From: Ketogulonicigenium robustum
Lineage (GTDB): Bacteria; Pseudomonadota; Alphaproteobacteria; Rhodobacterales; Rhodobacteraceae
Length of the DNA stretch: 64,000 nt
Direction of reading: 5' to 3'
NCBI RefSeq assembly: GCF_002117445.1
Contig: NZ_CP019937.1
Coordinates: forward strand, 2,167,501-2,231,500
Shown here: piece after piece, positions 1 through 9,484 of the stretch
Layout of the letters: the number at the start of each line of letters is the position of its first letter
Numbering within the stretch: the first letter of the stretch is position 1
Translations under genes and position numbers: made by a program
The notes under the pieces: model-generated
Databases searched by the model: none
Told to the model about the DNA's origin: nothing
The model's input: only the letters and a program-made list of their open reading frames with translations

Positions 1-299
1 CCGGCACTGCTGCACCGCTGGGGCGCGTGCTGCTGGCCTGTCTGGCGATCACGTGGCTGAACCCGCATGTCTATCTGGATACGGTCGTGCTGCTGGGCTC
101 GGTCTCGACACGCTTTGAAGGGCACGCGGTGGCTTTTGCTGCGGGCGCCATGACCGCATCGGCGCTGTTTTTCTTTGGCTTAGGGTACGGGGCGCGTTTG
201 CTGCGCCCCGTTTTTGCCGCCCCCATCGCATGGCGTATGCTAGAGGGGGTCGTAGCCCTGATCATGTGGGCTATCGCCCTGCGGCTGATGCTTCACTAG
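1..299 (+). CDS. LysE/ArgO-family amino-acid exporter, C-terminal part (5' end outside window)
   Basis: The reading frame is open from the left edge of the window to the TAG at 297-299, so the N-terminal half is missing. The visible part carries the LysE/ArgO signature ITWLNPHVYLDT and then two hydrophobic segments, followed by a final membrane helix ending in ALRLMLH. LysE/ArgO proteins are inner-membrane exporters of basic amino acids such as lysine and arginine. The specific substrate cannot be read here. The gene converges on bztD with only 3 nt between the stops, and no terminator fits between them. A GTG at 27 is an internal codon, not the start. Confidence 0.8.
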   Translation, partial: GTAAPLGRVLLACLAITWLNPHVYLDTVVLLGSVSTRFEGHAVAFAAGAMTASALFFFGLGYGARLLRPVFAAPIAWRMLEGVVALIMWAIALRLMLH

Positions 300-302
300 A
301 CC

Positions 303-1079
<777 letters not shown>

Positions 1080-1088
1080 ATGTGCCCC

Positions 1089-2462
1089 CTATCGGTGTTC
1101 GCGCCGCAGGCGCTTTTCCAGGTAGATCGAATATCGCGACATCAGGAAGCAGACGATGAAGAACATCAGCCCCACGAACAAGAACAGCTCCCAGTAGATG
1201 CCGTTCCAGGCGGTATTGGCGCGAATGGACCCCAGCAGGTTCACCGGGTCCATCATGCCGATGAAGACCACCAGCGTCGTATCCTTGAACAGGCCGATGA
1301 AGGTGTTGACGATGCCGGGGATCGAGATTTTCAGCGCCTGCGGCAAGATGATCAGCCGCATGGCTTTCCAGTAGTCCAGCCCCAGCGCGTCGGCGGCTTC
1401 GTATTGGCCCTTGGGAATGGCGGCGAGGCCACCGCGCACCACCTCGGCGATGTAGGCAGCCGAGAAGAGCGTGACCATGATAATGACGCGTAGCATCAGG
1501 TCAAAGTTGGTGCCGGGCGGCATGAAGTAGTTCAGCAGCAGCGAGGCGGTGAACAGCCAAACAATCAGGGGCACCCCGCGGATCACCTCGATAAAGGCGA
1601 CCGAGAGGGTGTTGATGATCAGCATGTTCGACTTGCGCCCCAGCGCCAGCAGAATCCCCAGCGGCAGCGACAGCGCGATCCCCGCGATGCCGATGATGAA
1701 CGACAAGGTGAAGCCGCCGATGTCTTTCGAGAGGACACGCGGCAGCGCCAAGCCAGGCGCAACGGCGTCGCCAATGCGCGTAATCAGGCTATCAATCGGG
1801 AACAGGAAGCCCAGCGGGTTACCCGCGCCGCCCACCCCGTTCCACACGATGGCAAAAGGGTTAAGGAACCACAAAATGCCAACGCCTATTGCGACAAGAA
1901 CGCCCAATAACATCCCCCGCTTGCGCGTGACCAGCACCCCCGCTCCAACCATGGCCGCCAGCCCAAGGCCGACCGCGATCGGCCCCCAGATCGTGCCGCC
2001 CCAGATGAGGAAGAACATCAAGAGCGGCGAGACGAGCGAGAACCACAGCATTTTGCGCGGCAGGGCCGCAAACAGCACCGGTGCAATGGCGACCACCAGC
2101 AGTACGAAGGCAAGGATCACCCGCCAGTAACCGCTGCGCGGGTAGAACCCGAACACCAGTTGGTTCCACCGCTCGGTAATGACGGCGAAACACGCGACAT
2201 TCGCGCCTGCGCCATACATTTCGTCACGGATCTGACGACATTGGGCCAGCGAATCGGCCTGCCAGATGCCGCGCAGCAGCCAGGGCGCGACGTGCGAGAC
2301 GACATAATACACCAGCCACAGCGACAGGACCGTCAGGATGACATTCAGCCAGCTGGACAGCAGATTTTCGCGGATCCAGCTGACGGCGCCGGTATCGTTT
2401 CCGGGCGGCGCCTGTGGCGGCAGCATGGTTTCGCGCACATAGGCGATTTTGGGATCAGCCAT
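1089..2462 (-). CDS. bztC: General L-amino-acid ABC transporter permease (BztC/AapM)
   Basis: A 457-residue inner-membrane permease of the HisM/GlnP type. The N-terminal half has several hydrophobic helices and a polar loop with two cysteines, as in AapM proteins. The C-terminal half (about 240-450) holds the binding-protein-dependent transport domain, with the EAA-type loop around AADALGLDYWKAMRLIILPQA that contacts the ATPase. The ATG is one base away from the bztB stop and has an AAGGAGCG ribosome site inside the end of bztB, so translation is probably coupled. The second permease, BztB, lies immediately upstream. Confidence 0.93.
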   Translation of the reverse strand: MADPKIAYVRETMLPPQAPPGNDTGAVSWIRENLLSSWLNVILTVLSLWLVYYVVSHVAPWLLRGIWQADSLAQCRQIRDEMYGAGANVACFAVITERWNQLVFGFYPRSGYWRVILAFVLLVVAIAPVLFAALPRKMLWFSLVSPLLMFFLIWGGTIWGPIAVGLGLAAMVGAGVLVTRKRGMLLGVLVAIGVGILWFLNPFAIVWNGVGGAGNPLGFLFPIDSLITRIGDAVAPGLALPRVLSKDIGGFTLSFIIGIAGIALSLPLGILLALGRKSNMLIINTLSVAFIEVIRGVPLIVWLFTASLLLNYFMPPGTNFDLMLRVIIMVTLFSAAYIAEVVRGGLAAIPKGQYEAADALGLDYWKAMRLIILPQALKISIPGIVNTFIGLFKDTTLVVFIGMMDPVNLLGSIRANTAWNGIYWELFLFVGLMFFIVCFLMSRYSIYLEKRLRREHR

Positions 2463-2463
2463 C

Positions 2464-3900
2464 TTAACGCTCCTTCAACTTGACGCGGGCGTTGAACCAA
2501 TTGCCGGCGGCGGCGATGATCAGGCTAAGGGCGAGGTAGAAGACCCCCATCAGCAGCATCCCCTCCAGCTCTCGGCCGGTTTGGTTGATGGTGATGCCGC
2601 CCAGCGTGGCACGTACATCCATGTAGCCCACCGCAATCGCCAACGAGGAGTTCTTGGTCAGGTTCAAATATTGCGAGATCATCGGCGGTACGATCACGCG
2701 CATGGCCTGCGGCAAGATCACCAGCGACATTGACCGCGAGGCGGGCATCCCCAGCGCGGCGGCAGCCTCGGACTGGCCCTTGGGCACGGCTACGATACCG
2801 CTACGGACAACCTCGGCAATGAATGCGCCGGTATAGAGCGAGAGCGCCAGCCACAGCGCCACCAGCGAGTTGCGCACGTTGAAGCCGCCGGTAAAGTTGA
2901 AGCCGCCCAGTGCGGGCACGTCCAAGGTGATCGACGGGGTAAAGGCGGGTGTGCCAAAAACGCCCGTCAGCATGTGCCACAGCGCGGGGCTGATATAGAT
3001 AGCCCAGAGCAACGCCGTCAGCGCCCCCAGCGCGGTGGCGGTGGCCGATGCGCGTTGCGAGGGGACATATTGCAACGCTGGCCGCACAAAGCGGCGCACA
3101 TAGATGAAAATGGCGGCAATAATCGCCAACTGCACGACGAACAGCAGGGTAAAGACGATACCACCCTGCAGCAGGTAGACAAGGCCGGTCAGGCCAAGAA
3201 CGACGCCCGCGGCCTGCCACAGCGGCAGGGGCGGCTTGCCTGTAGCCGCCTGTTCGCGCAGCGACTTGCGCCGCAGCCACGCCGCAACGCCCACAGCCAC
3301 CACAAATGCGGCAGCAATCAGCCATGCGCCATGGGTGAAAACGGGGCTGGGCACATAGATGCCACGGTTGGTGATGGCCATCGTGCCCCACAGTATCATG
3401 TTGGCATCGCCATTGGCGAAGGCACGCGGTGCGGGGGCGGATTCGGACACAAGGGCGAAGATCAGCAAGATCCACAGCAGCAGCGGGACATTGCGGAAGC
3501 CCTCGATGTACACAGTCATCAGGCGCGCGATGAGCCAGTTTTTCGACAAGCGCAGAACGCCTGCGATAACGCCGATCACCGTCGCCAGCACGCAGCCCAT
3601 GGCCGCCACCAGCAAGGTGTTCAGAATGCCGACAAGCGCGGCACGCCCATGCGTCGAGGTACTGTCATAGGGGATCAGCCGTTGGTTGATATCATAGTTC
3701 GACCGCTGTCCCAGAAAGTCGAAGCTAAAGGTCTTTCCCAGATTTTTAAGGTTTTCGGCGGTATTCCCGATCAGCCACCACAGCCCCAGCGCAAAAAGCA
3801 CCAGCGCGACGACCTGAATCGTGATCGAGCGGTAGCGGGTATCCGAAAGTAACTGCCCCAGCCGGAATGGCTCTTTCGGCGGTTGCGTCGAAAGCGACAT
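2464..3900 (-). CDS. bztB: General L-amino-acid ABC transporter permease (BztB/AapQ), enlarged
   Basis: A 478-residue permease with an N-terminal helix, a periplasmic loop, a central hydrophobic region and a C-terminal transport domain with the EAA-type loop AAAALGMPASRSMSLVILPQA. From memory, family members are nearer 400-430 residues. The excess here seems to lie in the middle (about 240-330), where additional membrane helices (around GGIVFTLLFVVQLAIIAAIF and TALGALTALLWAIYISPALW) separate the usual segments. GGGAG upstream supports the ATG at 3900. Two hairpins between bztA and this gene could lower permease expression relative to the binding protein. Confidence 0.92.
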   Translation of the reverse strand: MSLSTQPPKEPFRLGQLLSDTRYRSITIQVVALVLFALGLWWLIGNTAENLKNLGKTFSFDFLGQRSNYDINQRLIPYDSTSTHGRAALVGILNTLLVAAMGCVLATVIGVIAGVLRLSKNWLIARLMTVYIEGFRNVPLLLWILLIFALVSESAPAPRAFANGDANMILWGTMAITNRGIYVPSPVFTHGAWLIAAAFVVAVGVAAWLRRKSLREQAATGKPPLPLWQAAGVVLGLTGLVYLLQGGIVFTLLFVVQLAIIAAIFIYVRRFVRPALQYVPSQRASATATALGALTALLWAIYISPALWHMLTGVFGTPAFTPSITLDVPALGGFNFTGGFNVRNSLVALWLALSLYTGAFIAEVVRSGIVAVPKGQSEAAAALGMPASRSMSLVILPQAMRVIVPPMISQYLNLTKNSSLAIAVGYMDVRATLGGITINQTGRELEGMLLMGVFYLALSLIIAAAGNWFNARVKLKER

Positions 3901-3956
3901 GCAAAACTCCCTGTCGTGCGCGGCGTGTTCTGCTGTCTCGCATGCCTGCGCAGGCC

Positions 3957-4020
3957 CTGATCCGGTTCGGCCGGATCAGTCAAAGAACGAAAAGGCGCGC
4001 CCCGTGCAAGGGGCGCGCCT
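3957..4020 (-). terminator. Tandem hairpins between bztA and bztB (partial terminator / 3' stabiliser)
   Basis: Reading on the minus strand after the bztA stop, there is first a perfect 11-bp stem (arms 3993-4003 and 4010-4020, 6-nt loop) followed by a T-rich stretch (TTTCGTTCTTT). Next comes a 9-bp stem (3957-3965 with 3971-3979). In periplasmic-binding-protein operons such structures commonly stabilise the upstream mRNA and cut read-through into permease genes. The role here is inferred. Confidence 0.65.
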
Positions 4021-4027
4021 GATCACT

Positions 4028-5044
4028 TTAGCGGAAGGGCGGTGCGTATTGCAGGCCGCCTTCGGTCCACTGCGCATTCAGACCGCGTTCCAGCCCGATG
4101 GGGGTGTCGACGCCCAGATATTTTGCGAAGATCTCGCCATAGTTGCCTTCGGCGGCGATAGCACGCTTGGCCCATTCGGCATCCAGACCCAGCTGTGCGC
4201 CCAGATTGCCTTCAACGCCCAGAATGCGGTTCACTTCGGGGTTGTCGGTGCCAGCCGAGAGTTCTTCAATATTGGCCGAAGTGATGCCGAATTCTTCGGC
4301 GGCGACCAAGGCGAAGAACGACCAACGCACGATGTCTGCCCAGTCGCTATCGCCATGGCGCACCAAGGGGCCCAGCGGCTCTTTCGAGATGATCTCGGGC
4401 AGGATGATGTGGTCCTGCGGGTTTTCAAACGTCGCACGCGTCGCGGCCAGGCCCGACGAGTCGGTGGTGTAGGCGTCGCATGTGCCTGCCAGATATTGCT
4501 GCTGGCCTTCGGCGTTGGTTTCGATCGGCACAGGTTCGTAGCTGATGCCGTTCGAGCGGAAGAAGTCGGCGAGGTTCAGTTCGGTCGTGGTGCCGGTCTG
4601 GATGCAGACCGTCGCACCGTCGAGTTCCTTGGCCGAGGTCACGCCGAGCGCGGTCGGCACGATAAAGCCCTGGCCGTCATAATAGTTCACGCCGACAAAA
4701 TCGAACTTCAGCTCGACATCGCGCTGGAAGGTCCATGTGGTGACGCGCGACAGCATGTCGATTTCGCCCGAGGCCAGTGCGGTAAAGCGCGTGGCACCGG
4801 TGGTCGGCACGAAGTTGACCTTCATCGGGTCGCCCAGAACGGCAGCGGCAACAGCGCGGCAGACGGCGACGTCGAACCCTTCCCAAACGCCATCGGCATT
4901 GGGTGCTGCAAAGCCAGCAAGGCCGGTATTGGTGCCGCAGTTGAGGACGTCACGTGCCTTCACATCGTCCAGTGTCGCGGCTTGCGCCATGCCGGCTCCC
5001 AGTGCCAGCGCACCCATCGCACAAAATACGAGTGGTTTCTTCAT
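4028..5044 (-). CDS. bztA: General L-amino-acid ABC transporter periplasmic binding protein (BztA/AapJ)
   Basis: A 338-residue exported solute-binding protein. It has a signal peptide (MKKP, a hydrophobic core, then GMAQA with cleavage near residue 22) and the AapJ/BztA hallmarks VLNCGTNTGLAGFA, GFDVAVCRAVAAAVLGD and TTWTFQRDVELKFDF. It captures polar L-amino acids in the periplasm for the BztBC permease. I chose the ATG at 5044 because GGGAGA lies 8 nt upstream; the in-frame TTG two codons earlier sits too close to that site. It is the first gene of the operon. The 237-nt region upstream contains a CTGCTGC/GCAGCAG dyad (5093-5111) but no convincing promoter boxes. Confidence 0.94.
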   Translation of the reverse strand: MKKPLVFCAMGALALGAGMAQAATLDDVKARDVLNCGTNTGLAGFAAPNADGVWEGFDVAVCRAVAAAVLGDPMKVNFVPTTGATRFTALASGEIDMLSRVTTWTFQRDVELKFDFVGVNYYDGQGFIVPTALGVTSAKELDGATVCIQTGTTTELNLADFFRSNGISYEPVPIETNAEGQQQYLAGTCDAYTTDSSGLAATRATFENPQDHIILPEIISKEPLGPLVRHGDSDWADIVRWSFFALVAAEEFGITSANIEELSAGTDNPEVNRILGVEGNLGAQLGLDAEWAKRAIAAEGNYGEIFAKYLGVDTPIGLERGLNAQWTEGGLQYAPPFR

Positions 5045-5281
5045 CGTCAATCTCTCCCTGTTCCGCCGGCCTTATTTTGGCCGATGTTTGGCCTGCTGCC
5101 ATGCGCAGCAGACGGTGGCGATGCCGCCGCAGGGGCCCAAGTCGGGGGGATCCCACGGCTTGCCAGTCAGCTTGGCCGCAAAGCCGTTCGACCGTCAAGC
5201 ATCACGAGACAGGAAAAAGTGGAATGGATCAGGCCTTATTTGACCGATATGTCGAAAATTTTTGCACTTGCAGGCCACTGC

Positions 5282-5992
5282 CTACAGGCTAACCGCATAA
5301 AGTTGGGCGGCGCTTAAAAATGAGGCATGTTTTGTCCGCGTCATTTCGGCGGCCTCTTCATCCTCGCCCCACTGGGCGATTTGCCAGGCCTCGTCCAAAC
5401 GCGACAGGTCCCATGCGGACTGTGCGGGTAGGTGCCCCTCGGCCACGGCAAGGCCAAGAACCAACGAACCCGAGAGGCCAACAAGGTCGTGCAACGCCGC
5501 CAGTTGGATATCGCTGCGCGTGGCGACAGCGGCGTGCAGCTTGGCCAATGCTGCGGGGTTTTGCGCAATCGGCATGATGCCGTTCTGCACAAACAAACGC
5601 GCATCGAACGTGCGCGCCGCCCAATCGAGCAGCGGGTCCCACGCGGCGGCTTGGTGGGCGATCAGATCCTCGGGGGCGTCGGCACGGTAGCTGAGCAGAT
5701 CGGTGCCGGCGTATTGCGCGATTTCGGCGATCACCTCGGGGCGCTTGTGGGCGATGTGGTCGATCGCGACGTTCACCGCGCGGGTATGGGGCATGGTGTG
5801 CGGGCGCAGATGCTCGCCCTGCGCGCGCCATTCGGCGGCGACGGATTCGGCCATAGCCTCGGTCGGGGTCAGCAGATGCACCTTGGCCGGGGTGCGCACG
5901 CTGCGCCCATCCAGCAGAACGGCCCATTGGCCGCTATCGTGGCGCTGGGTGGTGACATCTGTCCAAAAGCGTTTGGGGGCCCAATCTGCCAT
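5282..5992 (-). CDS. ATP12-family F1-ATPase assembly chaperone
   Basis: A 236-residue protein of the ATP12 family, which in mitochondria binds the F1 alpha subunit before assembly and is widespread in alphaproteobacteria. Family features are the N-terminal KRFWTDVTT, the LLDGRSVRTPAK segment, the SVAAEWRAQG stretch and the conserved TDLLSYRADAPEDL region. It lacks a signal peptide and is presumably cytoplasmic. It follows the HAD phosphatase gene with a 3-nt gap and ends a run of minus-strand genes from rarA onward, so co-transcription is likely. There is no F1 gene in the window. Confidence 0.88.
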   Translation of the reverse strand: MADWAPKRFWTDVTTQRHDSGQWAVLLDGRSVRTPAKVHLLTPTEAMAESVAAEWRAQGEHLRPHTMPHTRAVNVAIDHIAHKRPEVIAEIAQYAGTDLLSYRADAPEDLIAHQAAAWDPLLDWAARTFDARLFVQNGIMPIAQNPAALAKLHAAVATRSDIQLAALHDLVGLSGSLVLGLAVAEGHLPAQSAWDLSRLDEAWQIAQWGEDEEAAEMTRTKHASFLSAAQLYAVSL

Positions 5993-5995
5993 GGG

Positions 5996-6646
5996 TTACT
6001 CCATCATCCTGTCGATTGTAGGGGCGAGGGCATCAAACCCGGCGATGTGGTGGTCAGCAACCAGCGTTTCGGGCGCGTGATAGCCCCAGCCGACGGCAAT
6101 ACGGCGGACGTTGGCGGCGGCGGCCATATCCATGTCGTAGCTGGTATCGCCCACCATGACAGCGCGGGGCGCGGCGATACCTGTCTCGGCCAGCGCCGCC
6201 AGCACCATCGAGGGGTGCGGCTTGGAGGGGTGATCGTCGGCAACCTGTGTGCTTCGGAACAGGCCGCGCAGATCGTGCTGATCCAGCATCCCCTCAAGCC
6301 CGCGGCGTGATTTGCCTGTGGCGATGGCCAGCACCGTATCGGGGGTATTGGCCAAGGCCAACACCGCGTCGCGCGCCCCGGGGAAAAGCGGGGAATCCTG
6401 CCCCCTGAGGCGCAGGTCGCGAAAGCCATCCTTATACGCCTCGACCAAGGCCGCGCGTATTTCAGGCGTGGCATCGGGCGCGAGGCGCAGCATGGTTTCA
6501 GGCAACGACAGGCCGACCATGCGCAGCACATCGGCGCGCGCGGGGGCGGGTAGCCCCATCCCCGTGAACGCACCGATAGCGCTGGCGACGATATTATTCT
6601 GGCTGTCGACCAGCGTGCCGTCGACGTCGAAAATTACCAGACGCAT
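5996..6646 (-). CDS. HAD-superfamily hydrolase, phosphoglycolate phosphatase-like
   Basis: A 216-residue HAD subfamily IA hydrolase. Motif I is FDVDGTLVDS (Asp7 and Asp9 are nucleophile and acid/base), motif II is the IATGKS segment, motif III is the lysine in SKPHPSM, and motif IV is GDTSYDMDMA. An alpha-helical cap follows motif I. It resembles Gph/PpaX phosphatases, but the substrate cannot be assigned. It starts 3 nt after the stop of the pseudouridine synthase gene. The ribosome site is poor, so translational coupling is likely. Confidence 0.88.
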   Translation of the reverse strand: MRLVIFDVDGTLVDSQNNIVASAIGAFTGMGLPAPARADVLRMVGLSLPETMLRLAPDATPEIRAALVEAYKDGFRDLRLRGQDSPLFPGARDAVLALANTPDTVLAIATGKSRRGLEGMLDQHDLRGLFRSTQVADDHPSKPHPSMVLAALAETGIAAPRAVMVGDTSYDMDMAAAANVRRIAVGWGYHAPETLVADHHIAGFDALAPTIDRMME

Positions 6647-6649
6647 GCG

Positions 6650-7690
6650 TTACTCGGGCATGTTGAACGGATCGAGCGGGGCGTGGTTCACATTCCAGCC
6701 CACATAATCCCACGTCGTTTGCATATGCGCCGGCAAGGGGGCCTGCAGCGTCAGCACGGCCTTGGTGATCGGGTGTTCGATGATCAGGGTGCGTGCGTGC
6801 AGGTGCAGTTTATTCTGCACGCCGCCACCGATACCTGCGCCCCAGCCGTCGCCTGCGTTTTCAGCGGCCGAGCCACCGTATTTGCCATCGCCGATGATCG
6901 GGTGGCCGATTTCGGCCATATGCGCGCGCAGCTGGTGCGTCCGGCCGGTGATCGGCACCAGCGCCATCCACGCCATGCGCTGACCGGCCTGATCTTGCAC
7001 AGCATAGTCGGTATGGGCGCGCTTGGCCCCTTCGGTCGTGGCGACGGCGGCGGGGTGGACGCAGTGCATCTTTTCGTCCCCGCGGCGGCCCATCTTGACC
7101 AGACCGTATTTCACCGAACCCGCCCAAGGGCTGGGCACACCTGCGACGGCGGCCCAATAGATCTTGCGCACGTTGCGGTGGCGCAGCGCCTCGGACAGGG
7201 CGCGGGCGACGCGGTCGGTGCGGGCCAGCAGCAGCAGGCCGGACGTGTCTTTGTCCAGACGGTGGACCAGCTTGGGGCGGTCTTTATAGCCGAACATCAG
7301 CGCCTCGGTCAGGCCGTCGACGTGACGATCGCCAAGGCCCGAGCCGCCTTGCGAGGGCAGCCCCGGCGGCTTGTTCAGGACGATAATGTGTTCGTCTTTC
7401 CACAGCACCGCCGCTTGGATCATCTCGGCGTCCGAGCGGGACACTTTCGTGCGCACGGCCATGGGCGCGGGCTGCTCGACCTCGGCCCCCAAAGGAGGGA
7501 TACGGATTTTCTGGCCGTCTTCCAGACGAGCATTCGATTTCACGCGGCCACCGTCCACGCGCAGTTCACCCTTGCGGCACATCTTTTCGATCTGGCCTTG
7601 GGTCAGGTTGGGAAAGCGCTTGCGCAGCCAGCGGTCCAGACGCTGTTCGCCCTCGCCCGCCTCGACCGTAATAGTTTGCACGCCACTCAT
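6650..7690 (-). CDS. RluA-family 23S rRNA pseudouridine synthase (RluC/RluD-like)
   Basis: A 346-residue enzyme with an N-terminal S4 RNA-binding domain (about 15-62) and an RluA-type catalytic domain. The catalytic aspartate is Asp146 in HRLDKDTSG. Later motifs include ITGRTHQLRAHM and HPIIGDGKYGG. It isomerises uridines in rRNA; RluC versus RluD cannot be separated by eye. The ATG at 7690 overlaps the crcB stop as ATGA, which fixes the start; the in-frame codons upstream lie inside crcB. It is part of the rarA-crcB-rluC-HAD-ATP12 run. Confidence 0.9.
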   Translation of the reverse strand: MSGVQTITVEAGEGEQRLDRWLRKRFPNLTQGQIEKMCRKGELRVDGGRVKSNARLEDGQKIRIPPLGAEVEQPAPMAVRTKVSRSDAEMIQAAVLWKDEHIIVLNKPPGLPSQGGSGLGDRHVDGLTEALMFGYKDRPKLVHRLDKDTSGLLLLARTDRVARALSEALRHRNVRKIYWAAVAGVPSPWAGSVKYGLVKMGRRGDEKMHCVHPAAVATTEGAKRAHTDYAVQDQAGQRMAWMALVPITGRTHQLRAHMAEIGHPIIGDGKYGGSAAENAGDGWGAGIGGGVQNKLHLHARTLIIEHPITKAVLTLQAPLPAHMQTTWDYVGWNVNHAPLDPFNMPE

Positions 7691-8037
7691 ATCATCGTCC
7701 TCGCAATCATCGCGCCGGCACATACGGCCAGCAGGGACAGACCCACCGATCCGCCCATATATACCAAGGCCCCCAGAGGACGGCCCGCCTCGATCAGGCG
7801 CAAGCTATCCAGCGAGAAGGCCGAAAAAGTGGTGAACCCGCCCAGCACGCCCGTCATCAGGAAGGGGCCGATCACCCCGCTGCGGGGCAACACAACCCAC
7901 AGCACCCCCATCAGTGCCGAGCCCAGCACGTTCACGATTAGTGTTCCGATTGGGGCTGCGACAAATGTAATGGCCAAAGCCCGCAGAACCGAGCCTATCG
8001 CCCCGCCTGCCGCAATCAGAAACATAGAATTCAGCAT
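7687..8037 (-). CDS. crcB: CrcB/Fluc fluoride ion channel
   Basis: A 116-residue protein with four hydrophobic segments. It has the family features GGAIGSVLR near the N-terminus, the conserved Asn36 in GTLIVNVLGS and the phenylalanine-box segment GGFTTFSAFS (66-75). Fluc channels are dual-topology dimers that export fluoride. I used the ATG at 8037 because the longer frame would overlap rarA by about 45 bases and the family starts at this residue. No fluoride riboswitch is visible: the gap to rarA is only 31 nt. Confidence 0.9.
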   Translation of the reverse strand: MLNSMFLIAAGGAIGSVLRALAITFVAAPIGTLIVNVLGSALMGVLWVVLPRSGVIGPFLMTGVLGGFTTFSAFSLDSLRLIEAGRPLGALVYMGGSVGLSLLAVCAGAMIARTMI

Positions 8038-8068
8038 CCGCACGCCCTGCCTGTCAGCCGCCGCAATG

Positions 8069-9397
8069 TCAATCGTCACCGGTGCGTGCCTGTCGTTTGG
8101 CGCGTAATCCGGCAAAGAAATCGACCCGTTTTTTCAAATCCCGCTCAAACCCGCGATCGACGGGCAGGTAATAGACGCCCCGCTTCATCCCGTCGGGGAA
8201 GTAGTTCTGGCCGGAAAAGGCATCCTCGGCGTCGTGGTCATAGGCGTAGCCCTCGCCATAGCCCTGTTCGCGCATCAGGCGCGTTGGGGCGTTCAGGATA
8301 TGCTTGGGCGGCGCAGCCGAGCCACTTTGACGGGCGGCATCCTTGGCCGCTTTGTAGGCCACATAACCCGCGTTCGATTTGGGCGCGAGGGCGAGATAAA
8401 CCAGCGCCTGCGACAGCGCGAGCTCGCCCTCGGGGCTGCCGAGGCGTTCGTAGGTTTCCCAGGCATGCAGGCAGATGGTTTGGGCCTGTGGGTCGGCCAG
8501 CCCGATATCCTCGACCGCCATGCGCAGGATGCGGCGCGCCAGATAGCGTGGGTCTTCGCCCCCCAGCAGCATGCGGTTATACCAATACAGCGCCGCATCG
8601 GGGTCGCTGCCACGCACCGATTTATGCAGGGCCGAGATTAGGTTGTAGTGTTCATCCCCCGATTTATCGTAACGTACGGCACGCTTCATCAGGCGGCGGG
8701 TCAGATCGTCAGTCGTCAGAGCCTGCGTGACACGCCACGCCATGACCTGTTCGATCAGGTTCAGCAGCGCGCGGCCATCGCCGTCGGCCATATCCAGCAG
8801 CGCATCGCGGGCCGGGCCATCGAGCGGCATTCTGCGGCCCAGCTCTTGCTCGGCCCGTTGGGCAAGGCGTTCCAGATCGGCCAGCGTCAGGCGGTTCAAC
8901 ACCAGCACCTGCGCGCGCGACAGTAGCGCGGCATTTAATTCGAACGAGGGGTTTTCGGTGGTCGCCCCGACAAGGATGATGGTGCCGTCTTCCATATGCG
9001 GCAGGAAGCTATCCTGCTGCGCTTTGTTGAAGCGGTGGATTTCGTCGACGAACAGCAGCGTGCCCTGCCCGTTGGCGCGGCGCAGGCGTGCCCCCTCGAA
9101 CACCTTTTTCAAGTCGGGAACGCCGGTGAAAATGGCGCTGATCTGCACGAAGGCCAGCGATGTCTGGTCGGCCAGCAGCCGCGCGATCGTAGTTTTGCCC
9201 ACACCGGGCGGGCCCCACAGCACCAGCGACGACAGCGATCCCGACGCCAGCATAATCCCCAGCGGGGCATCCGGCCCCAACACCTGTTCCTGCCCGATCA
9301 CATCGCCCAACGCGCGCGGGCGCAACCGGTCGGCCAGCGGACGCGGGCCAGCGGGCTTGTCGGGGGTCGCATGCGGGGTGTCGAACAGATCTGCCAT
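8069..9397 (-). CDS. rarA: Replication-associated recombination protein A (RarA/MgsA), AAA+ ATPase
   Basis: A 442-residue clamp-loader-like AAA+ ATPase acting at stalled replication forks. It shows an N-terminal PLADRLRPRALGDVIGQ motif, Walker A GPPGVGKTT (62-70), Walker B LLFVDEIHR (about 114-122), sensor 1 GATTENPSFE and the C-terminal MgsA domain with SALHKSVRGSD. The ATG at 9397 gives the family N-terminus MADLFDT. It follows luxI by 87 nt, a gap holding a long hairpin and a palindrome. It heads the packed run rarA-crcB-rluC. Confidence 0.93.
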   Translation of the reverse strand: MADLFDTPHATPDKPAGPRPLADRLRPRALGDVIGQEQVLGPDAPLGIMLASGSLSSLVLWGPPGVGKTTIARLLADQTSLAFVQISAIFTGVPDLKKVFEGARLRRANGQGTLLFVDEIHRFNKAQQDSFLPHMEDGTIILVGATTENPSFELNAALLSRAQVLVLNRLTLADLERLAQRAEQELGRRMPLDGPARDALLDMADGDGRALLNLIEQVMAWRVTQALTTDDLTRRLMKRAVRYDKSGDEHYNLISALHKSVRGSDPDAALYWYNRMLLGGEDPRYLARRILRMAVEDIGLADPQAQTICLHAWETYERLGSPEGELALSQALVYLALAPKSNAGYVAYKAAKDAARQSGSAAPPKHILNAPTRLMREQGYGEGYAYDHDAEDAFSGQNYFPDGMKRGVYYLPVDRGFERDLKKRVDFFAGLRAKRQARTGDD

Positions 9398-9416
9398 AGC
9401 GCATATGTAAGCATTC

Positions 9417-9452
9417 AGCCGCCCGTTTGCCAGCGTGGCAGAACGGGCGGCT
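9417..9452 (-). terminator. Long hairpin downstream of luxI
   Basis: A nearly perfect 16-bp inverted repeat (9417-9432 with 9436-9452, one bulged base, 3-nt loop) lies between the luxI stop and the rarA start. It could end the luxI transcript, but no T-tract follows it on the minus strand. It may instead be a processing or stability element. Confidence 0.5.
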
Positions 9453-9464
9453 ACGGCCGCTATA

Positions 9465-9478
9465 ATCACGGCCGTGAT
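9465..9478. promoter_or_regulatory. 14-bp perfect palindrome ATCACGGCCGTGAT between luxI and rarA
   Basis: Perfect dyad symmetry just past the luxI stop and 68 nt upstream of the rarA start. It could be a dimeric regulator operator for rarA or a small hairpin in the luxI 3' end. No regulator is assigned. Confidence 0.3.
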
Positions 9479-9484
9479 GTGCGA

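Noticed and set aside
7690-8069. Fluoride riboswitch upstream of crcB
   Set aside because: The gap to rarA is 31 nt and shows no crcB-motif structure.
8038-8115. Longer crcB with 26 extra N-terminal residues
   Set aside because: Would overlap the end of rarA, and CrcB proteins start at the MLNSMFLIAAGG segment.
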